Shown here: piece by piece, positions 18,601 to 29,687 of the stretch
How the letters are laid out: the number at the start of each line of letters is the position of its first letter
Position numbering within the stretch: position 1 is the first letter of the stretch
DNA from: Symbiobacterium thermophilum IAM 14863
GTDB lineage: Bacteria > Bacillota > Sulfobacillia > Symbiobacteriales > Symbiobacteriaceae
Direction of reading: 5' to 3'
Length of the DNA stretch: 64,000 bases
Assembly (NCBI RefSeq): GCF_000009905.1
Contig: NC_006177.1
Span: 1,302,001 to 1,366,000 of the forward strand
The notes under the pieces: model-generated
Seen by the model: the letters and a program-made list of their open reading frames with translations, nothing else
Told to the model about the DNA's origin: nothing
Database searches by the model: none
Translations under genes and position numbers: made by a program

Positions 18601-18821
18601 TGGCAGGTCCGTGGCGAGCCCAGCTGCCGGCAGAGGTGGTGGCGGTCATCACCGCCGCCATCTCGGCGGCGATGGATCAGCCCGTGGGCAGTTTTGCGAT
18701 CCGTTCCATTGAGCCCGCGGCGACGGCGTGGGGGAACGGGCCGGCGGCCAGCGGCTGGGCGAAGGCCGGCGTGGTGCAGGCGCACCTGACCCGGGCGCAG
18801 TTCGGCGCACGCATCCGCTAG
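18600..18821 (+). CDS. Small carboxylase/decarboxylase accessory subunit-like protein
   Basis: A 73-residue protein whose ATG overlaps the carrier stop by one base. The sequence VVAVITAAISAAMDQPVGSFAIRSIEP...WAKAG resembles the short helical segment plus W..AG(R) found in delta/epsilon-type small subunits of methylmalonyl-CoA and oxaloacetate decarboxylases. There is no transmembrane helix here, unlike OadG. Its place between the carrier and the biotin carboxylase suggests it helps assemble the complex. Recognition is from memory of the pattern and only moderately sure. Confidence 0.5.
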   Translation: MAGPWRAQLPAEVVAVITAAISAAMDQPVGSFAIRSIEPAATAWGNGPAASGWAKAGVVQAHLTRAQFGARIR

Positions 18822-18854
18822 CGGACGCCAGAGCAGGGAGGGAGAGCGCAGAGC

Positions 18855-20204
18855 ATGTTCAAGAAGGTTCTGATCGCGAACCGGGGCGAGATCGCCATCC
18901 GGATCATCCGGGCCTGCCGGGAGCTGGGGATCAAGACGGTGGCCGTGTTCTCCGAGGCCGACCGGGAGGCGCTGCACGTGCGCATGGCCGACGAGGCCCA
19001 CTACATCGGGCCCGCGCCCTCCAACCAGTCGTACCTCTCGGTGCCGGCGATCATCACCGCGGCGACGGCCAGCGGGGCGGATGCCATCCATCCCGGCTAC
19101 GGCTTCCTGGCGGAGAACCCGTTCTTCGCCGAGGCCTGCCGCCAGTGGAACATCGCCTTCATCGGGCCCCACCCCGAGGCGATCCGGGCGATGGGGATGA
19201 AGGACGCCTCCAAGGCCCTCATGAAGAAGGCCGGGGTGCCAACCATCCCCGGCTCGGACGGTGTGGTGGAGAGCGAGGCCGAGGCCCTCAGGGTCGCGGA
19301 GGAGATCGGCTACCCGGTGATGGTGAAGGCGACGGCCGGCGGCGGCGGCCGGGGCATCCGCATCGCCAACAGCCCCGATGAGCTGGTGCAGGCCCTGCAG
19401 AAGGCCGCCAGCGAGGCCGGGGCGGCCTTTGGCAACGCCGCCGTGTTCGTGGAGAAGTACATCCAGGTGGGGCGGCACATCGAGGTGCAGGTGCTGGGCG
19501 ACCAGCACGGCAACATCATCCACCTGGGGGAGCGGGAGTGCTCGATCCAGCGGCGCCGGCAGAAGATGCTGGAGGAGGCGCCGGCTCCGTTCCTTCCCGA
19601 GGAGACCCGGCAGCGGATTCGGGAGGCCGGCGTGCGGGCCGCCCGGGCGGTGGGCTACGACAACGCCGGCACGGTGGAGATGATCTACGACGAGATGACC
19701 GGGGAGTTCTACTTCCTGGAGATGAACACCCGGATTCAGGTGGAGCACCCGGTGACCGAGGCGGTGACGGGCATCGACCTGGTCAAGGCCCAGATCCGCG
19801 TCGCGGCCGGCGAGCCCCTGCCGTGGAAGCAGGAGGACATCGTGATTCGCGGCCACGCCATCGAGTGCCGGGTCAACGCCGAGGATCCCGACAACAAGCT
19901 GTACCCCTCGACGGGGACGGTCACGGCCCTGGAGATCCCCGGCGGCCCCTGGACCCGCTGGGACGGCATGCTCTACCCAGGCTACCAGATGAAGCCGTTC
20001 TACGACTCGCTGGTGGGCAAGATCATCGTCTGGGGCGAGGACAGGAGCGACGCCATCGCCAAGATGCAGCGGGCGCTGGCCGAGTTCCGGGTGGAGGGCA
20101 TCAAGACCACGGTGCCGGTCCACCAGCGCATCCTGGCGTCGTCCGAGTTCCGGGAGGGCCGGTACTCCGTCGAGTGGCTGGAGGGTTTCCTGGGCATAAA
20201 GTAG
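18855..20204 (+). CDS. accC: Biotin carboxylase subunit
   Basis: A 449-residue ATP-grasp biotin carboxylase. It starts [32 protein letters not shown] and has [10 protein letters not shown], the glycine-rich loop [13 protein letters not shown], the catalytic [14 protein letters not shown] and the C-terminal [10 protein letters not shown]. It uses ATP and bicarbonate to carboxylate biotin on the carrier protein encoded 255 bases upstream. It is the last gene of the propionyl-CoA cluster; a hairpin terminator follows at once. Length and motifs are normal. Confidence 0.95.
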   Translation: MFKKVLIANRGEIAIRIIRACRELGIKTVAVFSEADREALHVRMADEAHYIGPAPSNQSYLSVPAIITAATASGADAIHPGYGFLAENPFFAEACRQWNIAFIGPHPEAIRAMGMKDASKALMKKAGVPTIPGSDGVVESEAEALRVAEEIGYPVMVKATAGGGGRGIRIANSPDELVQALQKAASEAGAAFGNAAVFVEKYIQVGRHIEVQVLGDQHGNIIHLGERECSIQRRRQKMLEEAPAPFLPEETRQRIREAGVRAARAVGYDNAGTVEMIYDEMTGEFYFLEMNTRIQVEHPVTEAVTGIDLVKAQIRVAAGEPLPWKQEDIVIRGHAIECRVNAEDPDNKLYPSTGTVTALEIPGGPWTRWDGMLYPGYQMKPFYDSLVGKIIVWGEDRSDAIAKMQRALAEFRVEGIKTTVPVHQRILASSEFREGRYSVEWLEGFLGIK

Positions 20205-20209
20205 AAGAG

Positions 20210-20232
20210 GGCCGGGCGAATGCCCGGCCTTT
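20210..20232 (+). terminator. Terminator after biotin carboxylase
   Basis: GGCCGGGC (20210-20217) pairs with GCCCGGCC (20222-20229) across GAAT, followed by TTT. Confidence 0.75.
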
Positions 20233-20264
20233 GCCATGTTGCCTGCACCAGGGAGGCGTTCGGC

Positions 20265-20858
20265 GTGGATCTCAGCAAGCAGGAGCTTCGTCGCAGGATG
20301 ATCGCCGCCCGACAGGCCCTGGATCCGGCCGAGCGCGCCCGGTTGAGCGGGAGGGCCCAGCGGGCGGTGCTCGCCGCGCCGGAGTGGGCCCGTGCACGGA
20401 CGGTACTCCTCTACATCCCCGTGCGCGGGGAGGTCGACACCGCTGCCCTGGCCGCGGCCGGCCGTCAGGCGGGGAAGCGGCTCCTGCTGCCGCGGGTGGA
20501 ACGGGCCGAGCGCGGGCTCCGGCTCCACCGGTGGGACGGCACGCCGGAACAGCTCGTCCGGGGCGCCTACGGCATCCCGGAACCGCGGCCCGACCTGCCG
20601 CAGGAGGACCCGCGCGCGGTGGACCTGGTAGTCGTACCGGGTGTGGCCTTCGACCGCCGGGGCCGCCGGCTGGGCTACGGCGGCGGCTACTACGACCGGC
20701 TCCTGCCACAGCTGGCGAGAGCGGCCGCGATCGGCCTGGGATACGGGTTTCAGCTGGTGGAGCGGCTCCCCGCCGAAGCGCACGACGTGCCACTCGACGC
20801 CCTGGCCACCGACCTGGGCCTGACCCGCTTCCCGGCGTCGGCCGATCCGTCTCCGTGA
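20265..20858 (+). CDS. 5-formyltetrahydrofolate cyclo-ligase
   Basis: A 197-residue protein from GTG 20265, chosen because GGGAGG lies 8 bases upstream; the ORF extends further but into the terminator. It begins with KQELRRRMIAARQALDPAERA and carries the family motifs VPGVAFDRRGRRLGYGGGYYDRLL and IGLGYGFQLVERLPAEAHDVPLD. It converts 5-formyl-THF to 5,10-methenyl-THF using ATP in folate one-carbon metabolism. It is probably a single-gene unit: the next gene is convergent, 18 bases away. Confidence 0.93.
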   Translation: MDLSKQELRRRMIAARQALDPAERARLSGRAQRAVLAAPEWARARTVLLYIPVRGEVDTAALAAAGRQAGKRLLLPRVERAERGLRLHRWDGTPEQLVRGAYGIPEPRPDLPQEDPRAVDLVVVPGVAFDRRGRRLGYGGGYYDRLLPQLARAAAIGLGYGFQLVERLPAEAHDVPLDALATDLGLTRFPASADPSP

Positions 20859-20876
20859 CGGCGGCCGCCCGCGGCG

Positions 20877-21398
20877 TCACGCCTCGGCAGGGGCCCGCTC
20901 CACCCAGGCGGTGTGGACGGCGATGCCACCGTCGGGGAACACCGCCACCTGGGGAACATAGTAAAAGGACATGTTCGGGTTGCGGGCGTACCACGCCCGC
21001 ACCAGGTCAGCCGTCCAGAGCGCGGCCGCCTCTTCCAGCGCCTCGGCGGTCAGGGGCACCACCGTGCGCCGGCCGTCCAGTTCGTAGGTCAGCACCGCCT
21101 GCTCCAGCGGGATTTCCGACAGCGGCACCGCGATGCGGGTCCGCCGGTGGAGGTAGGTGCCCGGGAGCAGCCGGAAGTCGATGGGCGTGAAGTAGACGCC
21201 CGAGTTGCGGAAGGGCCCCAGGAGCGGCTCGGCCCACTGGGCGTACAGGGAGCGGTAGAAGGACTCGAACCTCTGCCACCGTTCGGACTCGGGGAAGGCG
21301 CTGGCCGGCAGCAGGCCCTTGTCGAGGATGCCGGGCAGGCTCTCGTCACCGCCCATCAGGTAGTGGTACAGCGTGTCGACGCGGCAGACGGTTGCCAA
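20877..21398 (-). CDS. Protein of unknown function, possibly ADP-ribosyltransferase-like fold
   Basis: A soluble protein of about 173 residues. TTG 21398 is preferred as start because GAGGTGAGG lies 5-13 bases upstream; a TTG at 21416 is also in frame but overlaps that site's upstream flank. I do not recognise the family. The N-terminal stretch VDTLYHYLMGGDESLPGILDKGLLP, followed by SGVYFTPID, is reminiscent of the LYH....L..IL..GL pattern of ADP-ribosyltransferase-fold proteins, but this is weak and the NAD-binding residues cannot be confirmed. It lies downstream of glpK on the same strand, separated from it by the insertion sequence. Confidence 0.6.
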   Translation of the reverse strand: MATVCRVDTLYHYLMGGDESLPGILDKGLLPASAFPESERWQRFESFYRSLYAQWAEPLLGPFRNSGVYFTPIDFRLLPGTYLHRRTRIAVPLSEIPLEQAVLTYELDGRRTVVPLTAEALEEAAALWTADLVRAWYARNPNMSFYYVPQVAVFPDGGIAVHTAWVERAPAEA

Positions 21399-21469
21399 AG
21401 TTTCCTCACCTCGCAAGAACCTGTACGACGGCGGTTTTTCCGGTTCCTTCGTACTCAGGTACGATTTGA

Positions 21470-21493
21470 GGCCGGGGGCTTCGGCCCCCGGCC
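21470..21493. repeat. Left 24-bp hairpin flanking the insertion sequence
   Basis: GGCCGGGGGC-TTCG-GCCCCCGGCC at 21470-21493 is identical to 23183-23206 at the other edge of the IS. It is both a hairpin and a candidate target-site duplication. Confidence 0.85.
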
Positions 21494-23182
21494 TCAGGCT
21501 GCAGACAAAGGCGCCTCTTGTGGCCGCTCAGCGGCTCACAGGAGGCGCTTCTTGGTATGTACTTCCAGAAATTCGCCTGGATTTGCCTCAGTTGGGTGCT
21601 GGGGAAGTGGGAAACGGAGGGTCTTTCCCGGTATCCTTAGGCGCTCAAGGCATACGAAGATCGCCGGCTCTCTAAGAGGGCCAGCTTCTTCAAGTTCTGC
21701 GCCAGGGCCGACACCAGGCACTGGTGCTGCACACGTTTTCGGCCTCTGTATCGCGCATACCGCAGACCGTGCAACTCTTTGGCATCGGCAAAACTGCGCT
21801 CTACCGTTTCCCGCCGACGCTGTGCGAGGCGCTGCCCTTCATCCGTCTTCACAAACTCCCGCGCCTCTTCCCGCAGGTGCTCGTAGAGGTGGCGATGGAT
21901 CACTTTCTGCTTCGTGGTGGAGCGAGTACACTGGCCAAGGAGTGGACACGACGCACAAACCGAAGCATCGGATCGGTAGACTCGGTAGCCGTCACGGTTG
22001 GTGGTGACGTACGTCAGCCACTGCTTGGCCGGGCAGCGGTAGGCATCCCGTGAAGCGTCATACTTGAAGCGCCACTTGCCCATCAGTTCCTTGGGCGAAG
22101 GGTGACGGCGATGCGCTACCGCAGCCTGAATCCCTCGCTTGGACAGCAGGTGCAGAACCTCCAAGGTGTTGTACCCGGCATCGACTCCAACCTTCTCGAC
22201 CTTCAGCCCGTGCCGGTCAACACGGGAAAGGCACGTGGGGTAAACCTGGGCGTCGGTCATCGCCGCCGACGTGACGAGCACGTCGAGGATGAAGCCGTGG
22301 CGACCATCGACGGTGCGGTGCTGCAGGTAGTGAAACCCGTCAGGCTTCCCCTCACGGCGAAGCATCGCCGCTTCCGGGTCCGTCAGGCTGACCGTCATCT
22401 CGTCAACCGACAGATCCGGCTGCGGGTCTTCTTTGCGTTCGGGCAAGGGCTTCAGCCCGTGGGCCTCGCGGTCAGCGTTCACTGCGGCCAGTAAGCCATC
22501 CTCCGTATCATCATTTGCCGCACACTCTTCCCGTTCGGCCCGACGAGCCGCCAGGTGCCGTTCCCGGGCTCTGGCGATGTCCTCCAGGGTAACGCCTTTC
22601 GTACCTTCTTTGGCAATCCGACGCTTGTTGGCGTTTGCCTTCAGGTGGCTGGAATCGGTGAAGATCATGCGACCATCGATGTATCCGGCATCAATGGCCT
22701 GCTTGACGACATGGTCGAACAGTTCCTCAAACAGGCCGGAGTCCTTCCACCGACGGCTGTAGTTCTTACCTGGCGTGGTGAAGTGCGGGACCGGATCGGT
22801 AAGCCCCAACCCCAAGAACCAGCGGTAGGCGACGTTGACCCGGATCTCCTCGACCAAACGCCGATCCGATCGGATGCCGAAGAGGTATGCGATGAGCTCC
22901 ATCTTCACCAGCACTACTGGATCGATGGCCGGTCGCCCCCGGTCGCTGTAGAACCTGGCCGTGCGTTCCCGGATGAAGTCAGTATCAAGTATCGCTTGGA
23001 TCTTCCGGAGCAAATGATCTTGGGGCACCAAGTCTTCGATCAGCACGAGCTCATACTTGCGCTGAGCATGTCCATGTTCCCGAAGCACCGCATTCACCAC
23101 CGCCAGATACTGCTTATGTTGCCATTGTACAACAAAATCCGGGCACCCGCGAGGGGTTACCCGGATTTTGTCTTCAACCTGA
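21494..23182 (-). mobile_element. IS1182-family-like insertion sequence (about 1689 bp)
   Basis: The ends form imperfect terminal inverted repeats. The left end is TCAGGCTGCAGACAAA; the right end read inward is TCAGGTTGAAGACAAA (14 of 16 match). It contains one intact transposase gene. The same 24-bp palindromic hairpin flanks it on both sides, suggesting insertion into the terminator between glpK and the downstream gene, with duplication of the hairpin. The exact ends could shift by a few bases because the hairpin is palindromic. Confidence 0.8.
21637..23100 (-). CDS. IS1182-family-like DDE transposase
   Basis: About 487 residues, apparently intact. The N-terminus (RKYELVLIEDLVPQDHLLRKIQAILD, then DRGRPAIDPVVLVKMELIAYLFGIRSDRRLVEEIRVNVAYRWFLG) is the DUF772-type region of this family. 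The DDE core includes IFTDSSHLKANANKR, VDAGYN and the cysteine cluster CASCPLLGQCT, ending ETVERSFADAKELHGLRYARYRGRKRVQ. The start is uncertain: GTG 23100, 23097 or 23088 are possible and none has a good ribosome-binding site. The reading frame runs on past the IS right end into glpK antisense sequence, which is not part of the gene. Confidence 0.9.
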   Translation of the reverse strand: MVNAVLREHGHAQRKYELVLIEDLVPQDHLLRKIQAILDTDFIRERTARFYSDRGRPAIDPVVLVKMELIAYLFGIRSDRRLVEEIRVNVAYRWFLGLGLTDPVPHFTTPGKNYSRRWKDSGLFEELFDHVVKQAIDAGYIDGRMIFTDSSHLKANANKRRIAKEGTKGVTLEDIARARERHLAARRAEREECAANDDTEDGLLAAVNADREAHGLKPLPERKEDPQPDLSVDEMTVSLTDPEAAMLRREGKPDGFHYLQHRTVDGRHGFILDVLVTSAAMTDAQVYPTCLSRVDRHGLKVEKVGVDAGYNTLEVLHLLSKRGIQAAVAHRRHPSPKELMGKWRFKYDASRDAYRCPAKQWLTYVTTNRDGYRVYRSDASVCASCPLLGQCTRSTTKQKVIHRHLYEHLREEAREFVKTDEGQRLAQRRRETVERSFADAKELHGLRYARYRGRKRVQHQCLVSALAQNLKKLALLESRRSSYALSA

Positions 23183-23206
23183 GGCCGGGGGCTTCGGCCC
23201 CCGGCC
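23183..23206. repeat. Right 24-bp hairpin flanking the insertion sequence; glpK terminator
   Basis: The second copy of GGCCGGGGGC-TTCG-GCCCCCGGCC lies 19 bases after the glpK stop. It is a natural position for the glpK terminator, although the sequence next to it on the minus strand is now the IS end. Confidence 0.8.
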
Positions 23207-23224
23207 TTCTCCGTGCGCCTGTGT

Positions 23225-26105
<2,881 letters not shown>

Positions 26106-26188
26106 GAGTGAGATCCTCCCTTCGATCCTTCGGTACGGACACCCATGGCTGTATTCAGCACGCCTGGTCGCCAGTCCTGCCGCCGGAG

Positions 26189-26216
26189 GGGGGGCGAACG
26201 CCCCCTTTTTTGAATA
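26189..26216 (+). terminator. Orphan terminator-like hairpin in a divergent region
   Basis: GGGGGC-GAAC-GCCCCC followed by TTTTTT on the plus strand. No plus-strand gene lies upstream of it before the minus-strand gdhA start, so it does not end a known gene. It could terminate a short plus-strand RNA or antisense reading, or form part of the gdhA leader fold. Confidence 0.6.
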
Positions 26217-26347
26217 CCCGGAAATGCCTGTCCCGCAGGCGCTATAGCCCCATATGCGCGAACGGTATATACAACTCTGGAACCTCCGCCGCCGGCTCAA
26301 CGTCTAGCAAAGCAACATCCGCATAGGGACAGGAGGAGGGTTCAGGC

Positions 26348-27340
26348 ATGACGATCATCACTGTACGGGGTCTGCGCAAGGTCTTCCGGGTACACCGCAA
26401 GCCGGAGTCCTCCTGGGCCCGCCTCCGGGCCGCGCTGCGGCCGCAGACGGTGGAGGTGGAGGCCGTGAGGGGCATCGACCTCACGGTGGACCGGGGCGAG
26501 ATGCTGGCCTTCATCGGCCCCAACGGCGCCGGGAAGTCCACCACGATCAAGATGCTCACCGGCATCCTCCACCCCACGGCCGGGCAGGCCGAGGTGCTCG
26601 GCCTCGTCCCCTGGCGTGACCGGCAGCGCCTCGCGTTCCGGATCGGCTCGGTGTTCGGACAGAGATCGCAGCTTTGGCTGCACCTGCCGCCCGTGGACAC
26701 GTTCAACCTGCTGGCCCGCATCTATGAGCTGGACTGGCTGGCGTACCTGCGGCGGCGGGCGGAGCTGGTGGAGCTGTTCGAGCTCGGGGAGATCATGCAC
26801 ACGCCCGCCCGGAAGTTGAGCCTGGGGCAGCGGATGCGCTGTGAGATCGCGGCCAGCCTCCTGCACCGGCCGGAGATCCTCTTCCTCGACGAGCCCACGA
26901 TCGGGCTGGACCCGGTGGCCAAGGGGGCGATCCGGGACCTGATCCGCCGGGCCAACCGGGAGGAGCGGGTGACCGTTTTCCTCACCTCCCACGACGCTGG
27001 CGATATCGAGCACCTCTGCAAGCGGGTGGTGATCATCAACCGGGGCCAGGTCATCCTGGACGGATCGGTGGGCGCCCTGAAGCGGGACTACATGCCGGAG
27101 CGGCAGATCGACCTGAAGCTGGCCGCGCCCGTCGCGGACGAGCTGAGCCTGCCGGGCGTGCGGGTGCTGAAGGCCTCCGCCTACGGGCTGAAGCTCGCGG
27201 TGGATACCCGGGTCTCCCCCATCGAGGCGACGGTGAGCCAGTTGCTCCGGACTTACCCGGTCCAGGACATCGCCATCACCATGCCGCCCATGGAGCAGGT
27301 GATCGCGGCGATTTACCAGGGGAAGGGGGTGGCCGGATGA
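26348..27340 (+). CDS. ABC-2 exporter ATP-binding protein
   Basis: A 330-residue ABC ATPase with Walker A GPNGAGKST, an RIGSVFGQRSQLWLHLPP Q-loop region, signature LSLGQRMRCEIAASLL and Walker B EILFLDEPTIGLDP, with the H-loop at LTSHDAGD. The C-terminal 90 residues are an accessory domain. It belongs to the DrrA/NatA-like group. It heads an operon with two permeases, overlapping the first by 4 bases (ATGA). Drug, lipid or polysaccharide export is possible; the substrate cannot be told from sequence. Confidence 0.93.
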   Translation: MTIITVRGLRKVFRVHRKPESSWARLRAALRPQTVEVEAVRGIDLTVDRGEMLAFIGPNGAGKSTTIKMLTGILHPTAGQAEVLGLVPWRDRQRLAFRIGSVFGQRSQLWLHLPPVDTFNLLARIYELDWLAYLRRRAELVELFELGEIMHTPARKLSLGQRMRCEIAASLLHRPEILFLDEPTIGLDPVAKGAIRDLIRRANREERVTVFLTSHDAGDIEHLCKRVVIINRGQVILDGSVGALKRDYMPERQIDLKLAAPVADELSLPGVRVLKASAYGLKLAVDTRVSPIEATVSQLLRTYPVQDIAITMPPMEQVIAAIYQGKGVAG

Positions 27341-28176
27341 GCGGTCGCTCCACGAAGCCGGGCGGTTCCCTGAGGCGTGTGGGCCGCCGTGTCATGAAGT
27401 ACGCCGAGGTCGGGCGGATCGCCGTGCGGTCCGGCTGGGCGTACCTGTGGAACCAGCTGCTGGCCACCCTCTTCCTGGTGGTGGTGCTGTACGTCTTCGT
27501 CCAGCTCTGGCGGACCACCTTCGCCGCCGAGGGGCCGGTGATCGACGGCTACACCCTCCCGGAGATGATCTGGTACCTGGTGGCCACCGAGGCGATCATC
27601 CTCTCGCTGCCCCGGGTTCACGCCGTGCTGGAGCAGGAGGTGAAGGACGGCGACCTGGCCCTGCGGCTCTCCAGACCGTACTCCTACCTGGGATTCCACT
27701 ACGCCTCCTTCCTGGGGGAAGCCCTGGTGAAGCTGGCGGTCATGCTGCTGGTCGGCGGCGCGACGGCCTACCTGACGGTGGGGCCGATCCCGTTCCGCTG
27801 GGGGACTGCCCCGCTGCTGCTGCTCCTCTACCTGACGACCCACGCCCTGAACTTCTTCTACGTCGCGACCGCGGGCCTGCTGGCCTTCTGGGCGGAGGAC
27901 GTGCTGGGGATCTACCTGCTCCTCGACCGGCTGAAGTGGATCCTGGGCGGCATGCTGATCCCCGTCGGGCTCTACCCGGAAGCCGTACGGCGGCTGGTCC
28001 GGTGGCTGCCCTTCCGGCACATGATCGGCGGGCCGGCGGAGCTGTTCGTGCACTTCTCGTGGGACGGGGCGGCGGCCCTGCTCCGCCAGCAGGCGCTGTG
28101 GCTGGTGGTCTTCGGGGTCATCTGCGTCGGCATTTACCGGCTCGGGGTAAGGAGGGTGGACCTGAATGGCGGCTAG
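27337..28176 (+). CDS. ABC-2 exporter permease (first)
   Basis: A 279-residue integral membrane protein with about six hydrophobic segments (LLATLFLVVVLYVFVQL, LVKLAVMLLVGGATAYLTV, APLLLLLYLTTHALNFFYV, WLVVFGVICVGIY and others). EQEVKDGDLALRLSRPYSYLGFH is typical of the ABC2_membrane_6 type, a 'region of one permease per operon pair' seen with this ATPase type. Start ATG 27337 overlaps the ATPase stop. It partners with the second permease to form the channel. Confidence 0.88.
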   Translation: MSGRSTKPGGSLRRVGRRVMKYAEVGRIAVRSGWAYLWNQLLATLFLVVVLYVFVQLWRTTFAAEGPVIDGYTLPEMIWYLVATEAIILSLPRVHAVLEQEVKDGDLALRLSRPYSYLGFHYASFLGEALVKLAVMLLVGGATAYLTVGPIPFRWGTAPLLLLLYLTTHALNFFYVATAGLLAFWAEDVLGIYLLLDRLKWILGGMLIPVGLYPEAVRRLVRWLPFRHMIGGPAELFVHFSWDGAAALLRQQALWLVVFGVICVGIYRLGVRRVDLNGG

Positions 28177-28984
28177 GCCCACGGGGCTCTTCGACGTCCT
28201 CCTCAGGCAGGCGGCGTTCGTCGGCGCTTATATGAAGGCCAACCTGGCGTCGGCGCTGGAGTACCGCGCCTCCCTTGTCTCGCAGGTGCTCGGCATGTTC
28301 ATCAACAACGCCCTCTGGGTCTTCTTCTGGACGCTCTACTTCACCCGCTTCCCGGTGCTCCGGGGCTGGACCCTGGAGGATGTGGTGGTGCTCTGGGCCG
28401 CGGCGTCCACCAGCTACGGCCTGGCGGTGGGGCTGATGGGCAACGTGCGGCGGCTGCCGCAGCTGATCGTGCAGGGGCAGCTGGACTACTTCCTGGCTCT
28501 GCCCAAGGACGTGCTGCTGCACGTGCTGGTGAGCCAGATCCGGATGATCCACCTGGGCGACCTGCTCTTCGGGCCGGTGGTGCTGCTGGCGGTGGTGCGT
28601 CCCACCTGGGGGCAGGTTGCGGTTTTCGCCGCCGCAACGGTGCTGGCGGCGCTGGTGCTCCTGGGCTTCCTCATCCTGTTGGGTTCGCTGACCTTCTTCC
28701 TGGGCAGCGCCGAAGCCGTGACTGACCAGGTGCACAACGCCCTGCTCCACTTCGCCACCTACCCGGCGACCATCTTCGACGGCGGCGTCCGGGTGCTGCT
28801 GTACACCGTGCTGCCCGCGGCGTTCATCTCCACCGTGCCGGTGGAACTGGTGCGGTCCTTCTCCTGGACGGGGATGCTGTGGCTGGCCTGCGCGGCTGCC
28901 GCATTCATGGGGCTCGGGATCTGGACGTTCCGCCGGGGCCTGCGCCGCTACGAGTCCGGCAACCTGATGATGATGCGCTCCTGA
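28166..28984 (+). CDS. ABC-2 exporter permease (second)
   Basis: A 272-residue membrane protein related to the first permease. LIVQGQLDYFLALPKDVLLHVLVSQIRMIHLGDLLFGPVVLLAV matches the QG.LD..L..P family stretch. It overlaps the previous gene by 11 bases, so the three genes are translated together. A terminator follows at 29059. The pair makes a heterodimeric transmembrane domain for the ATPase at 26348. Confidence 0.88.
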   Translation: MAARPTGLFDVLLRQAAFVGAYMKANLASALEYRASLVSQVLGMFINNALWVFFWTLYFTRFPVLRGWTLEDVVVLWAAASTSYGLAVGLMGNVRRLPQLIVQGQLDYFLALPKDVLLHVLVSQIRMIHLGDLLFGPVVLLAVVRPTWGQVAVFAAATVLAALVLLGFLILLGSLTFFLGSAEAVTDQVHNALLHFATYPATIFDGGVRVLLYTVLPAAFISTVPVELVRSFSWTGMLWLACAAAAFMGLGIWTFRRGLRRYESGNLMMMRS

Positions 28985-29058
28985 GATTTTCTCCCGCCCC
29001 GCTGTCCCGTGCCCTCCGCCTGCTTGCCCCGGACGGGCCTGAAAGCTTCCGTGCGGTT

Positions 29059-29091
29059 GCCCGCCTCCCGAAATGGGAGGCGGGCTTCTTT
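29059..29091 (+). terminator. Terminator of the ABC operon
   Basis: GCCCGCCTCCC (29059-29069) pairs with GGGAGGCGGGC (29075-29085) across GAAAT, then TTCTTT. Confidence 0.88.
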
Positions 29092-29102
29092 GCAGGAAAC
29101 CC

Positions 29103-29157
29103 TTGCCTTTTGCCCGCTCCATGGTACTATAGTGGTGAAGAGTGGTGGAAAGTGGGG
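29103..29157 (+). promoter_or_regulatory. mraZ promoter with MraZ-binding direct repeats
   Basis: TTGCCT (29103-29108), 16 bases, TACTAT (29125-29130) form a likely vegetative promoter. Downstream, GTGGTG (29132), GTGGTG (29142) and GTGGGG (29152) are spaced exactly 10 bases apart. MraZ is known to bind direct G-rich repeats of this kind in its own promoter, so this is probably the autoregulatory operator. Confidence 0.72.
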
Positions 29158-29249
29158 CGCTGTCCCATTGAACGGGCGGTGCCCGCCCGCACCCCTTCAC
29201 CATGCGGCCGGCGCCGCTGCAGGGCGCCCGGCGGCGGGGGACGACAGCC

Positions 29250-29672
29250 ATGTTCATGGGCGAGTTCCAGCACGCGATCGACGCAAAGGGGCGGCTCATC
29301 ATCCCGGCCAAGCTGCGCGAGGGGCTGGGTGAGCGCTTTATTGCCACCAAGGGGCTGGACCGTTGCCTGTTCGTCTTTCCGCTGGCCGAGTTCGAGGCCG
29401 TCAGCCAGAAGCTGCGGGGCCTCGGGATGAGCTCCAGCGCCGCCCGCGCCTTCAACCGCCTGTTCTTCTCCGGCGCCACCGAGTGCGAGCTGGATCCGCA
29501 GGGCCGCATCCTGCTGCCCGCCAACCTGCGGGAGTACGCCGGCATCCAGAAGGACTGCGTCATCGTCGGCGTGGAGAACCGGGTCGAGATTTGGGCGGCG
29601 GAGCGCTGGGCAGAGTACAGTGAGGAGGCCGGCGAGCTCTACACCGAGATCGCGGAGAAGCTGGGCTTTTGA
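29250..29672 (+). CDS. mraZ: Transcriptional regulator MraZ
   Basis: A 140-residue AbrB/MraZ protein, first gene of the dcw cluster. It has two double-psi-beta repeats: MGEFQHAIDAKGRLIIPAKLREGL and GATECELDPQGRILLPANLREYAG, each with the DxKGR/DxQGR signature. ATG 29250 fits the family start; an upstream ATG at 29202 would add 16 unrelated residues. It binds its own promoter and regulates division genes. rsmH follows after 15 bases. Confidence 0.95.
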   Translation: MFMGEFQHAIDAKGRLIIPAKLREGLGERFIATKGLDRCLFVFPLAEFEAVSQKLRGLGMSSSAARAFNRLFFSGATECELDPQGRILLPANLREYAGIQKDCVIVGVENRVEIWAAERWAEYSEEAGELYTEIAEKLGF

Positions 29673-29687
29673 CCGGAGGTTGTTCCC

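Noticed and set aside
29202-29249. Longer N-terminus for mraZ from ATG 29202
   Set aside because: The added 16 residues do not fit MraZ, whose conserved start is MGEFQH-like just after ATG 29250.
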